Below the pieces are notes generated by a model. That model searched no databases. It was not told the origin of the DNA and worked only from the letters and a program-made list of their open reading frames with translations. A DNA stretch of 64,000 bases from JAEUIZ01 sp046155605 (GTDB lineage Bacteria > Planctomycetota > Phycisphaerae > Phycisphaerales > UBA1924). Location of the stretch: the NCBI GenBank assembly GCA_046155605.1, contig JBJXFQ010000019.1, forward strand, positions 62,001 through 126,000. The letters are read 5' to 3'. How positions within the stretch are numbered: the first letter of the stretch is position 1; each line of letters starts with the position of its first letter. Below are positions 17,525-25,003 of the stretch, piece after piece. The translations under genes and the position numbers were made by a program.

Positions 17525-17580
17525 GAACAGCCGGCCGCGAAGTGGTTGTAGAAGCAGACGAAGAGCCGGAGAGTGCCGGC
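17525..17580 (-). pseudogene. Possible decayed dockerin-like tail
   Basis: Minus-strand reading gives LFVCFYNHFAAGCSQ, which matches the end of the dockerin-like tails seen elsewhere in this window (NDFVCFQN-FAAGCP), but the calcium-loop part is degraded and no stop follows the Cys. It lies in the 304-bp gap between HU and trpS (17439-17742), where I otherwise see nothing recognisable. It may be the eroded 3' end of a secreted-protein gene, or chance similarity. Confidence 0.25.
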
Positions 17581-17742
17581 CTCACACAACCGCACGATCG
17601 CCACGCGCTCACCGGAAGCGAAAGACATCCAACGAACCCGCAAACGGGGCATCGAGAGAAGGCACCCGACTCCGCCAGACCCGCGCTCGCAACCACGAAC
17701 CCTTCACCGGGTCGGCGGACCACCGCCTCGAGCACGTGGTTG

Positions 17743-18819
17743 CTACGCGAGTGTACGAGTGCCGAAATCCAACTTCATCGCCCGTTTCGCGGCGAACAGC
17801 GTCTCTTCCGCCACTCGATTCGCACGGGCTGTCCCACGACGGATCACATCGACCACGCGCGCGTCGCCCTCTGGCCCGTCGAGGGTGGCCCGTCGCAGCC
17901 GCATCGGCTCGAGCAGCGCGTTGATCGCCTCGCCGAGTTCGGCCTTGACGTGGCCATCGCCGATGTTGTCGCCAGCCGCGTATCGCCTTTTGATCTCCGC
18001 CGCGCGGGCCTGGCCTTCGGCGGTGTGTCCCCCGATGAACGCGTCCACATACTGCATGAGCACGTTGCTCGAGTTGCCGGGCTCGGTGGGGCTCTGGCGG
18101 CCGGTGGTAATCTTGTTCAGTTTTTTCTGCACCGTCTTGGCGTCGTCGTAGAGGAAGATCGCGTTGCCAAGGCTCTTGGACATCTTTTGCACGCCGTCGA
18201 TCCCCGGCAGCCGCCCGACGCGCCCGACCTTGGCCTTCGGGATCGGAAACACCCCTCCCGCCTTCGCGTGTTCCTCGGAAGGGACGCGGTTTCCCACGCC
18301 GCAGTACAACTGGTTGAACTTGAGCGCCACGTCGCGGCACATCTCGATGTGTGCCTCCTGATCCTCGCCCACCGGCACCAGTTCCGGACGGAACGCCAGG
18401 ATGTCCGCGCACTGGCCCACCGCGTACATCGGAAACCCGAACGGGTACGAGTCCCCCAACTGCTTCGACTCGATCTCCGTCTTGAGCGTCGGGTTCCGCA
18501 TCACCTTGTTGAACGGGATCAGCATCGCGAACAGAAACGTCAACTCCGCGATCGCCGGCACCTCGGACTGCAGCACGAACGTCGAGCGCTCCGGGTCCAG
18601 CCCCACCGCCAGCCAGTCCTTCACGATCCCGATCGTGTTGGCGCGGACCTCGTCGGGCTTCTCAGCCAGCGTCGTGAAGGCGTGGACGTTGGCGATCAGG
18701 AAGTAGCAGTCGTACTCGCCCTGCAGCCGCAGCCGATTCTCGAGCGACCCGACATAGTGCCCCAGGTGCAGGCCCGTCGAGGTCGGCGTATCGCCCGTCA
18801 GAATCCGCGGCTTGGACAT
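17743..18819 (-). CDS. trpS: Tryptophan-tRNA ligase
   Basis: Charges tRNA-Trp. The class I signature HIGH-type motif is TGLHLGHYVG near residue 16, and the KMSKS loop is intact (QKMSKSLGNAIFLYDD). GYDCYFLIANVHAFTT-like strands and the C-terminal helical domain (AKAELGEAINALLEPMR) complete it. I start at ATG 18819 (MSKPRILTG); the frame also allows a TTG three codons earlier. Length 358 suits a bacterial TrpRS (320-360). Single gene, divergent from the GH29 lipoprotein. Confidence 0.96.
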   Translation of the reverse strand: MSKPRILTGDTPTSTGLHLGHYVGSLENRLRLQGEYDCYFLIANVHAFTTLAEKPDEVRANTIGIVKDWLAVGLDPERSTFVLQSEVPAIAELTFLFAMLIPFNKVMRNPTLKTEIESKQLGDSYPFGFPMYAVGQCADILAFRPELVPVGEDQEAHIEMCRDVALKFNQLYCGVGNRVPSEEHAKAGGVFPIPKAKVGRVGRLPGIDGVQKMSKSLGNAIFLYDDAKTVQKKLNKITTGRQSPTEPGNSSNVLMQYVDAFIGGHTAEGQARAAEIKRRYAAGDNIGDGHVKAELGEAINALLEPMRLRRATLDGPEGDARVVDVIRRGTARANRVAEETLFAAKRAMKLDFGTRTLA

Positions 18820-18892
18820 AGGGAACAAGTGTAGGGACGTATGAAGATTGTCCCCTGCGCGCCCCGCTCAGTTGGGTTCCAGTTGCCCAGAG

Positions 18893-18912
18893 CCGATCGC
18901 GCGAGCGATCGG
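18893..18912. repeat. CCGATCGC-GCGA-GCGATCGG hairpin, copy A
   Basis: Perfect 8-bp stem with a 4-base loop in the gap between trpS and the GH29 gene. The same hairpin, including the asymmetric loop and the flanking GAG, occurs in reverse orientation at 63613-63632 next to another gene end, which argues for a dispersed repeat rather than a local terminator. Confidence 0.7.
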
Positions 18913-18977
18913 TGCATGAAGACGTACTCACCTTCCCGGCCCTCGCTCGGTACACTCCGGCCCTCAGGAGCCTTCGC

Positions 18978-21071
18978 ATGATCCGCCATCTCGCGTGCCT
19001 GTCTCTGCTCACCCTCGCCGCCTGCCAATCCTCGCCCCAAGGCGCGTCCCCGCCTGCCGCCGCTCCGTCTCATTCCGGCACCCAGCCCGCCGCCATGCTC
19101 CCCGACAAGCCATACATGGAGTGGTGGCGCGACGCCCGCTTCGGCATGTTCATCCACTGGGGCCTCTACTCGATCCCCGCCGGCGTGTATGGCGATCGCA
19201 CCGACTACGGCGAGTGGATCCGCACCACAGCCCAGATCCCCCTGGCCGAGTACGACAAGTACGTCGCCCAGTTCAATCCTGTGAAGTTCGACGCCGACGC
19301 GTGGGTGCGGACGGCCAAGGACGCCGGCATCGGGTACATCGTCATCACCAGCAAGCACCACGACGGCTTCTGCCTCTTCGATTCCGCGCACACCGACTTC
19401 GACGTGACGGCCACGCCCTTCAAGCGGGACATTCTCAAGGAACTCGCTGCCGCGTGCGCCAAACACGGCATCAAGATGTGCTGGTACCACTCGATCATGG
19501 ATTGGCACCATCCGGACTACCTGCCGCGGCGCGAGTGGGAGACACCCGCGATGCGCCCGACCGCGGGTGCCGATTTCAACCGCTACGTCGCCTACATGAA
19601 GGCCCAACTCAAGGAACTCCTGACCAACTACGGCCCCATCGGCGTCCTCTGGTTCGACGGGCAATGGGAGGGCACCTGGACCCACGAGCGCGGGCTCGAC
19701 CTCGACCGTTATGTTCGCTCGCTCCAGCCTGGCATCATCATCAACAACCGCGTCGACAAGGGGGGCGGAGAGTTCGGGCTCACCAAGCCCGGCTACGCGG
19801 GCGACTACGGCACGCCCGAGCAGGAGATCCCACCCACCGGCGTGCCCAACGCCGACTGGGAGACCTGCATGACCATGAACGGCCACTGGGGCTTCAACGC
19901 GGCGGACACGAACTACAAGACCACGCAAGACCTCATCCGCAAACTCGCCGACATCGCGTCCAAGGGCGGCAACTTCCTGCTCAACGTCGGACCCACGGCG
20001 CTGGGCGAGATCCCCGAGCCGAGCGTCGAGCGGATGCGGGCGATCGGCGCGTGGATGCGTGCGAACGGCGAGTCGATCCGCGGGACGTTCGCCGGGCCGT
20101 TCCCCGCGCTCGCATGGGGGCGCTGCACGCAGAAGCCGATCCCGGGCGGAACGCGGCTGTATCTGCACGTCTTCGACTGGCCCGCCGATGGGCGTCTCGT
20201 CGTGCCGGGGATTCTCAACGACCCGATGGGCGCGCGCGTTCTCGGGGCGGGCGTGGCGACGGTCACCCGCGAGGGCGATGCGCTCGTCGTGGCCGTGCCC
20301 AAGACCGCCCCCGATGCGGACGACAGCGTCGTGGCGCTGGACATCAAGGGCCGGCCCGACGTGACCAGCCCGCCCACGATCGAGGCCGCCGCATCGGTCT
20401 TCGTCGGCTCGACCAACGTGCGCATCACCTGCGGACGCGAGAGCGTCGAACTCCGCTACACCACCGACGGCAGCGAGCCCACCGCCGACTCGCCCCGCGC
20501 CGCCGGCCCGGTGCGTCTGACCGCAACCACGACGATCTCGGCCCGGAGTTTCCGCGGGTCGCGCGCCGTCAGCCCCGTCGCCCGCGCGACGTTCACCAAA
20601 GTCGATCCCGCGCCCGCGACGACGCTGACGCGCCCGAAGCCGGGGCTCACGCTCCGCGCCTTCGAGATCGAACTCGAGACGCTCCCCGACCTCGCCTCCA
20701 TGCCGCCGGTCTGGACGCGCGTCGTGCCTTCCGTCGGCGTCGAGGCCCGCCCGCGCGACGACCGTTACGCCCTGCGATTCGAGGGCTTCATCCGCGTGCC
20801 CGACGACGCGGCCTACACCTTCACCCTCAACTCCGACGACGGCAGCCGCCTCTTCATCGACGGCCAACTCGTCGTCGATAACGACGGGCTCCACAGCCTC
20901 CGCGAGCGCTCCGGGGTCGCGGCCCTCGCCAAGGGCCACCACGCCATCGCCGTCGAGTTCTTCGAACGCACCGGCGGCGACGGACTCGAACTCTTCTGGA
21001 CCTTCGGCGATCAGCCGCGCAGACCCGTGCCTGTATCGGCGTTCGTGATTGACTCGGAGCCGAACCGATGA
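18978..21071 (+). CDS. GH29 alpha-L-fucosidase lipoprotein with chitobiase-C-like and PA14 domains
   Basis: 697 residues from ATG 18978. The N-terminus is a lipoprotein signal (LTLAAC, Cys near residue 15). Residues 45-400 form a GH29 barrel: WWRDARFGMFIHWGLYSIPAG, SKHHDGFCLFDS, the WFDG string whose Asp (residue 227) is the predicted nucleophile, and FLLNVGPTALGEIP. Residues 480-540 resemble the chitobiase/HEX C-terminal domain (LRYTTDGSEPTADSPR), and 590-690 a PA14 domain (RFEGFIRVPDDAAYTF, SDDGSRLFIDGQLVVDN). It would release L-fucose from glycans at the cell surface, the extra domains aiding binding. Its stop overlaps the aquaporin start by 4 bp, suggesting coupled uptake. Confidence 0.9.
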   Translation: MIRHLACLSLLTLAACQSSPQGASPPAAAPSHSGTQPAAMLPDKPYMEWWRDARFGMFIHWGLYSIPAGVYGDRTDYGEWIRTTAQIPLAEYDKYVAQFNPVKFDADAWVRTAKDAGIGYIVITSKHHDGFCLFDSAHTDFDVTATPFKRDILKELAAACAKHGIKMCWYHSIMDWHHPDYLPRREWETPAMRPTAGADFNRYVAYMKAQLKELLTNYGPIGVLWFDGQWEGTWTHERGLDLDRYVRSLQPGIIINNRVDKGGGEFGLTKPGYAGDYGTPEQEIPPTGVPNADWETCMTMNGHWGFNAADTNYKTTQDLIRKLADIASKGGNFLLNVGPTALGEIPEPSVERMRAIGAWMRANGESIRGTFAGPFPALAWGRCTQKPIPGGTRLYLHVFDWPADGRLVVPGILNDPMGARVLGAGVATVTREGDALVVAVPKTAPDADDSVVALDIKGRPDVTSPPTIEAAASVFVGSTNVRITCGRESVELRYTTDGSEPTADSPRAAGPVRLTATTTISARSFRGSRAVSPVARATFTKVDPAPATTLTRPKPGLTLRAFEIELETLPDLASMPPVWTRVVPSVGVEARPRDDRYALRFEGFIRVPDDAAYTFTLNSDDGSRLFIDGQLVVDNDGLHSLRERSGVAALAKGHHAIAVEFFERTGGDGLELFWTFGDQPRRPVPVSAFVIDSEPNR

Positions 21072-21757
21072 GCGCCGCCCCCAAGCCCCTCGTCGTCGAG
21101 TTCATCGGCACGTTTTTCCTGACGTTCCTTGTCGCCCTCGCTGCGGGCTCGCCGCTCGCGCCGCTGGCGATCGGCCTGGGCCTGGCCGCTCTCGTCTACA
21201 TGGGCGGTCACGTCTCGGGGGCGCACTACAACCCCGCCGTGACGCTCGCGACGCTCGTGCTCCGCCTGAAGACAGCCCGCGAGGGCGCGGGCTACATCGT
21301 CGCGCAGGTCGCTGCCGCGCTCGCGGCGAGCGCGGTTGCCCTTTTCGTCTCCGGCGCGTCTTCGGCCCCCAAGCCCGGCCTCCGCGCCAAGGCCCACCCC
21401 GACGCGCTGCCGCGTGATGTCGGCCTCGAGCACGTCTTCATCGTCGAGGCGCTCTTCACGCTCATGCTCGTCCTCGTCATCCTCAACGTCGCCGCGCACC
21501 CCAAGACCAAGGGCAATCAGTATTTCGGCCTCGCGATCGGGTTCACCATCGCTGCGGCTGCGGCGCTGGGGGGGCCAGTCTCGGGCGGGTGCTACAACCC
21601 CGCTGTGGGGCTCGGCCTGCTGGCTGTCCACACCATCAACGCCGGCGACATCGCCGCCAACGCGATCCTGGCCGTCGTCTACGTCTCCGCCACCTGCCTC
21701 GGTGCCTACCTGGGAGCGATGATCTTCAAGTCTCAGCGGGTTGACGAGCCTTCATAA
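21068..21757 (+). CDS. Aquaporin-family (MIP) channel
   Basis: 229 residues with six membrane segments and both half-helix motifs: GAHYNPAVTLATL (first NPA) and GGCYNPAVGLGLL (second NPA). In classical AqpZ and GlpF the second NPA is followed by the selectivity-filter Arg (NPAR); here the residue is Val, so pore selectivity may be altered. A loop of about 15 polar residues (ASSAPKPGLRAKAHPDALP) sits between helices 3 and 4. Translationally coupled to the GH29 lipoprotein by an ATGA overlap. Function as water or small-neutral-solute channel is known for the family; the solute here is not known. Confidence 0.85.
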   Translation: MSAAPKPLVVEFIGTFFLTFLVALAAGSPLAPLAIGLGLAALVYMGGHVSGAHYNPAVTLATLVLRLKTAREGAGYIVAQVAAALAASAVALFVSGASSAPKPGLRAKAHPDALPRDVGLEHVFIVEALFTLMLVLVILNVAAHPKTKGNQYFGLAIGFTIAAAAALGGPVSGGCYNPAVGLGLLAVHTINAGDIAANAILAVVYVSATCLGAYLGAMIFKSQRVDEPS

Positions 21758-21880
21758 GCCGATCGCGGGAGGGATCGTGGCGACGCTCGCAAGCAGCGCT
21801 CTCAACTCGTGTTGCCTCGAATCTCTTCCCCCCTCCGCGTCATTCCTCTCTCCTGCGACCTCTGCGTACTCTTTCTCCTC

Positions 21881-22612
21881 ATGAACATCCTCGTGGTCGG
21901 CCCGCATCCAGATGACCAAGAACTCGGCATGGGCGGCACGATCGCCCGACTCGCCGCCCAGGGCCACCGCGTCCTCCTCCTCGACATGACCGACGGCGAG
22001 CCCACGCCCATGGGCGACCCGCTCACCCGCGAGCGCGAGGCCAGCGAGGCCGCGGCACGCCTCTCCGCCGATCGCAACCCCGTCAGCCGCCTCTGCCTCG
22101 ACCTCCCAAATCGCTCCGTCGAGCACACGCTCGCCGCCCGTCACCTCGTCGCCGCCGTCGTGCGGGCGCACCAGGCCCACGTCCTCTTCGTCCCCCATCC
22201 CGACGACGCCCATCCGGACCATCGGGCCGTGACGCGCATCGCTGAAGACGCTCGATTCGACGCGAAACTGACCAAACTCGACCTGGACGCGCCGCCGGCG
22301 CTCGCGCGGCTCGGGCTGGCCATCGGCCCGCCGATCTACGCCAAGTGGCTCTTCCACTACTACGCGACGCACTTGCGGGCCGTGCCGTCGCCCACGTTCT
22401 GCGTGGATATCTCGGCGCAGATCGAGACGAAGATGGCTGCGATCAACGCCTACCACTCGCAGTTCCAGGCGAATCCGAAGAACCACCATGTGCCCGAGTG
22501 GGTCCGGGCGCAAGCGACGTACTTCGGCTCGCGCATCGGGACCGCCGCCGCGGAGCCGTTCAGCAGCCCCGAGCCATTGGGCCTCTCCGACCTCGCCGCA
22601 CTTGTGATGTAA
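21881..22612 (+). CDS. PIG-L/LmbE family deacetylase
   Basis: 243 residues from ATG 21881 (MNILVVGPHPDDQELGMGG). The Zn-binding motif HPDD is at residues 9-12, followed by the second acidic/His region LFVPHPDDAHPDHRAVT. The family removes acetyl groups from N-acetylglucosaminyl substrates. The protein ends with a YYATHLRAVPSPTF block and a KMAAINAYHSQF helix typical of bacterial PIG-L deacetylases. It begins 123 bp after the aquaporin gene on the same strand. With the GH29 enzyme it fits handling of fucosylated or N-acetylated sugars; the exact substrate is unknown. Confidence 0.88.
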   Translation: MNILVVGPHPDDQELGMGGTIARLAAQGHRVLLLDMTDGEPTPMGDPLTREREASEAAARLSADRNPVSRLCLDLPNRSVEHTLAARHLVAAVVRAHQAHVLFVPHPDDAHPDHRAVTRIAEDARFDAKLTKLDLDAPPALARLGLAIGPPIYAKWLFHYYATHLRAVPSPTFCVDISAQIETKMAAINAYHSQFQANPKNHHVPEWVRAQATYFGSRIGTAAAEPFSSPEPLGLSDLAALVM

Positions 22613-22684
22613 CGCGAAGGCGTGGTGGCGAATCCGGCGGCGATCACGCTCGGCGACGTGCGCGGCGGAAATGCCAGACCGGCT

Positions 22685-23716
22685 TTACGAGATCGTTCCG
22701 CGGATGATGGCAAGCCCGGCGAGGCTGATGGCGACCCAGAGGCTCGTGGCCAGAAGAAAGGGCCGCCACCCGACGCTCGCGAGAGCCTTGCGTGAGAGCC
22801 CCGAGCCGATGAACAGGAGCGCCACCACCATCGCCTGTTTCGCGATCGCCTTGAGTAGGTCCGCGAAGGAATGGATGGCCTGGCCGGACCACGAAAGATC
22901 GAAGCGAGCCTCGGAAACGCCAGGGATCAACGTGCGGCAGAGGCTCGCCACGAGAAAGAGCGCGATAAACCACGGGATGATCGAGGCGATCGAAATCCCC
23001 CGCGGCCCGGCTTCGGGCGGACCATCCGGTGCCGCCGAGTGCGACTGTGAACTCGCTTGCCTTCGCACAAGCCAGCCGGCAAGGATCGAGACCGGGACGA
23101 TCCAGAGCACGCGTGAGAGTTTGATGACGGTGGCGACCTTGAGCGCCTCGTCGCCGTAGACCTTGCCCGCGCCAACGACGGAACTCATGTCGTGGATGGC
23201 GATCGCGGCCCAGGCGCCGAACTGCTGCTGCGTGAGGCCGAGCGCGTGACCGATCGGTGGAAAGGCGTAGAGCGCGATGGCATTGAGCGAGAACACGGCG
23301 GCGAGGGCGACGGACATCTGGGCCTCTGTGGCGCGAATGACGGAGCCCGTGGCGGCAATGGCGGAACCGCCGCAGATCGCCGTGCCCGAGCAGAGGAGCG
23401 TGGTGACCTTGGGCTCGGTGCGAAGCAGGCGGCCCAGGAACCAGCCGAGCGCGAAGGTGCCGAAGATGGTGCCGGCGGCGAACGCGAGGCCGGAGGAACC
23501 GGCGCGGGCGACCTGCGAGAGATCGATGGAGAAGCCCAACAGGACGATGCTGAATTGAATCAGAAGGCGGCTGATCTTCTTGGCGGGCTTCTCGAATGCG
23601 GAGAGCCCCAGGAGCGCGATCGCCAGGCCGAGCGCGAGGGCGATGGGCGCGCTAGCCCATGGCGAGAGCGAGAAGGCCACGGCAGCAAGAAAGATCAAAC
23701 GGCGGACGGCGGGCAT
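22685..23716 (-). CDS. YeiH/UPF0324-family membrane protein, putative sulfate exporter
   Basis: 343 residues with about ten membrane segments (for example LALGLAIALLGLSAF, LIQFSIVLLGFSIDLSQV, GTIFGTFALGWFLGRLL). Family marks are LLCSGTAICGGSAIAATGSVIRA, the AWAAIAIHDMSSVVGAGKVYG block and KLSRVLWIVPVSI. Family members are annotated as putative sulfate exporters, which is weakly supported. There is a charged insert of about 30 residues (RRQASSQSHSAAPDGPPEAG) in one loop. Convergent with the PIG-L gene, the 72-bp gap showing no clear terminator. Confidence 0.88.
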   Translation of the reverse strand: MPAVRRLIFLAAVAFSLSPWASAPIALALGLAIALLGLSAFEKPAKKISRLLIQFSIVLLGFSIDLSQVARAGSSGLAFAAGTIFGTFALGWFLGRLLRTEPKVTTLLCSGTAICGGSAIAATGSVIRATEAQMSVALAAVFSLNAIALYAFPPIGHALGLTQQQFGAWAAIAIHDMSSVVGAGKVYGDEALKVATVIKLSRVLWIVPVSILAGWLVRRQASSQSHSAAPDGPPEAGPRGISIASIIPWFIALFLVASLCRTLIPGVSEARFDLSWSGQAIHSFADLLKAIAKQAMVVALLFIGSGLSRKALASVGWRPFLLATSLWVAISLAGLAIIRGTIS

Positions 23717-23863
23717 TATGGGCTCGATCGAGAACGGTCGGGCCGGAGTCTACGACGGACCGGGTCGTCGAGGCGACGAGCCGTGGGGAATACACGCATG
23801 CGCCGTGAGTCGGATGTGCCAACGCACTGGCACCCAATGCAAAGTCCGTGGCACGATCTCGAG

Positions 23864-24883
23864 TTACTGGACGCGGTCATCGGGGGTGATGGCCCGGACG
23901 ATGCGGAGCGCTCGCTTGCCCTTGAACTGCCCGATCTGGGCGAGGAACTTACGCTCCCCTTCAACGCACAGGACGACGTTCTGCGAGGCGGGCTTTTCGG
24001 TGAGGATGAGATCGCCCGAGGCGAGCCGGGAGAGTTCGCTGAGCGTGATGGTCGTGCAGGCGAGGTTGCCGGCGACGACGAGTCCCGCGCGGCGGAGGCC
24101 GCCCCGGATCTCGTGCTCGAAGCGCTCTGACTTCTGGTTCTTGGTGGCGCTGAACCAGTTTCGTGAACTGAGGTCGTCGATGACGGGCTCAATGACGTTG
24201 TAGGGGATGCAGAGGTTCATGGTGCCGGCGCGACTGGACATCTTGAGTTCGAACCCGACAACGACGACGACCTCATTGGGCGGGACGATCTGGACGAGTT
24301 GCGGGTTGCTCTCGGTGGCCGAAACTTCAAAGGTCATGGCGCGGATGCCGGCCCAGGCCTCGGCGAGGGCGGCCAGGCCGCGGGTGATCACGTTGCTGAT
24401 CAGGCGAGTCTCGATGATGGTCATCGGGCGCTGCGGGACGAAAAGGTCCTGCGAAGTGCCCCCGAGAAGGCGATCAATGATCGGATAGATGATCAGGGGG
24501 CTGATCTCGAGGCACATCTCGCCCTCGAGTCGGTCGGCCTTGACGAGGTTGAAACTCGTCGGATTCGGCAGCCCCGCGATGAACTCGGAGTAGGTCATCT
24601 GTTCGCAGGTGGCGACCTTGACCTCGACGATGGTGCGCAGGAACCCGGAGACGGAGGCTCCGAAGTTCCTCGCGAAGCCCTCGTGCAGGGTCTGGAGCGC
24701 CCGCATCTGGTCCTTGCTGACGCGCTCGGGCCGCTTGAAGTTGTACTTGCGGATCTCCACCGTGGCCCAATCGCGGGCGACCCGGCTGAAGATTTTGGAC
24801 TCGCTCTTCTCCTCCTGAACCGTGCCGGAGTCCACCGCTGCCATCAGGGCGTCGACTTCTGATTGGTCAAGAATGTCCGGCAT
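23864..24883 (-). CDS. fliM: Flagellar motor switch protein FliM
   Basis: 339 residues from ATG 24883. The N-terminal CheY-binding segment reads ILDQSEVDALMAAV, matching the usual LSQxEIDALL. The middle CheC-like domain includes SVSGFLRTIVEVKV, EFIAGLPNPTSFNLV and LIIYPIIDRLLGG, and the C-terminal SpoA domain covers about 260-330 (LACTTITLSELSRLASGDLILTEK). FliM is the C-ring core that reverses rotation when CheY-P binds. It is the only flagellar gene in the window. The frame continues upstream past 24883, but that part has no FliM character. Confidence 0.95.
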   Translation of the reverse strand: MPDILDQSEVDALMAAVDSGTVQEEKSESKIFSRVARDWATVEIRKYNFKRPERVSKDQMRALQTLHEGFARNFGASVSGFLRTIVEVKVATCEQMTYSEFIAGLPNPTSFNLVKADRLEGEMCLEISPLIIYPIIDRLLGGTSQDLFVPQRPMTIIETRLISNVITRGLAALAEAWAGIRAMTFEVSATESNPQLVQIVPPNEVVVVVGFELKMSSRAGTMNLCIPYNVIEPVIDDLSSRNWFSATKNQKSERFEHEIRGGLRRAGLVVAGNLACTTITLSELSRLASGDLILTEKPASQNVVLCVEGERKFLAQIGQFKGKRALRIVRAITPDDRVQ

Positions 24884-25003
24884 CGCAGCGAGTATCGGAG
24901 CGCGAGGGACGTGGGCTTGAACCGGGGGAGGCGTCCGTTCGGGGATCAGAGGCCAAATCGCGCACCGAACCCCTGCCGCGCGTGGAGCGTCCAATACTTC
25001 ACC

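Noticed and set aside
17525..17580. A complete dockerin gene between HU and trpS
   Set aside because: Only a short tail-like string is present, without calcium loops, start or stop; listed as a possible remnant only.
18798..20942. Long open frame antisense to the fucosidase (714 codons)
   Set aside because: High-GC shadow of the GH29 gene: no recognisable domain, Arg/Glu/Val-biased composition, and complete overlap with a well-supported enzyme.
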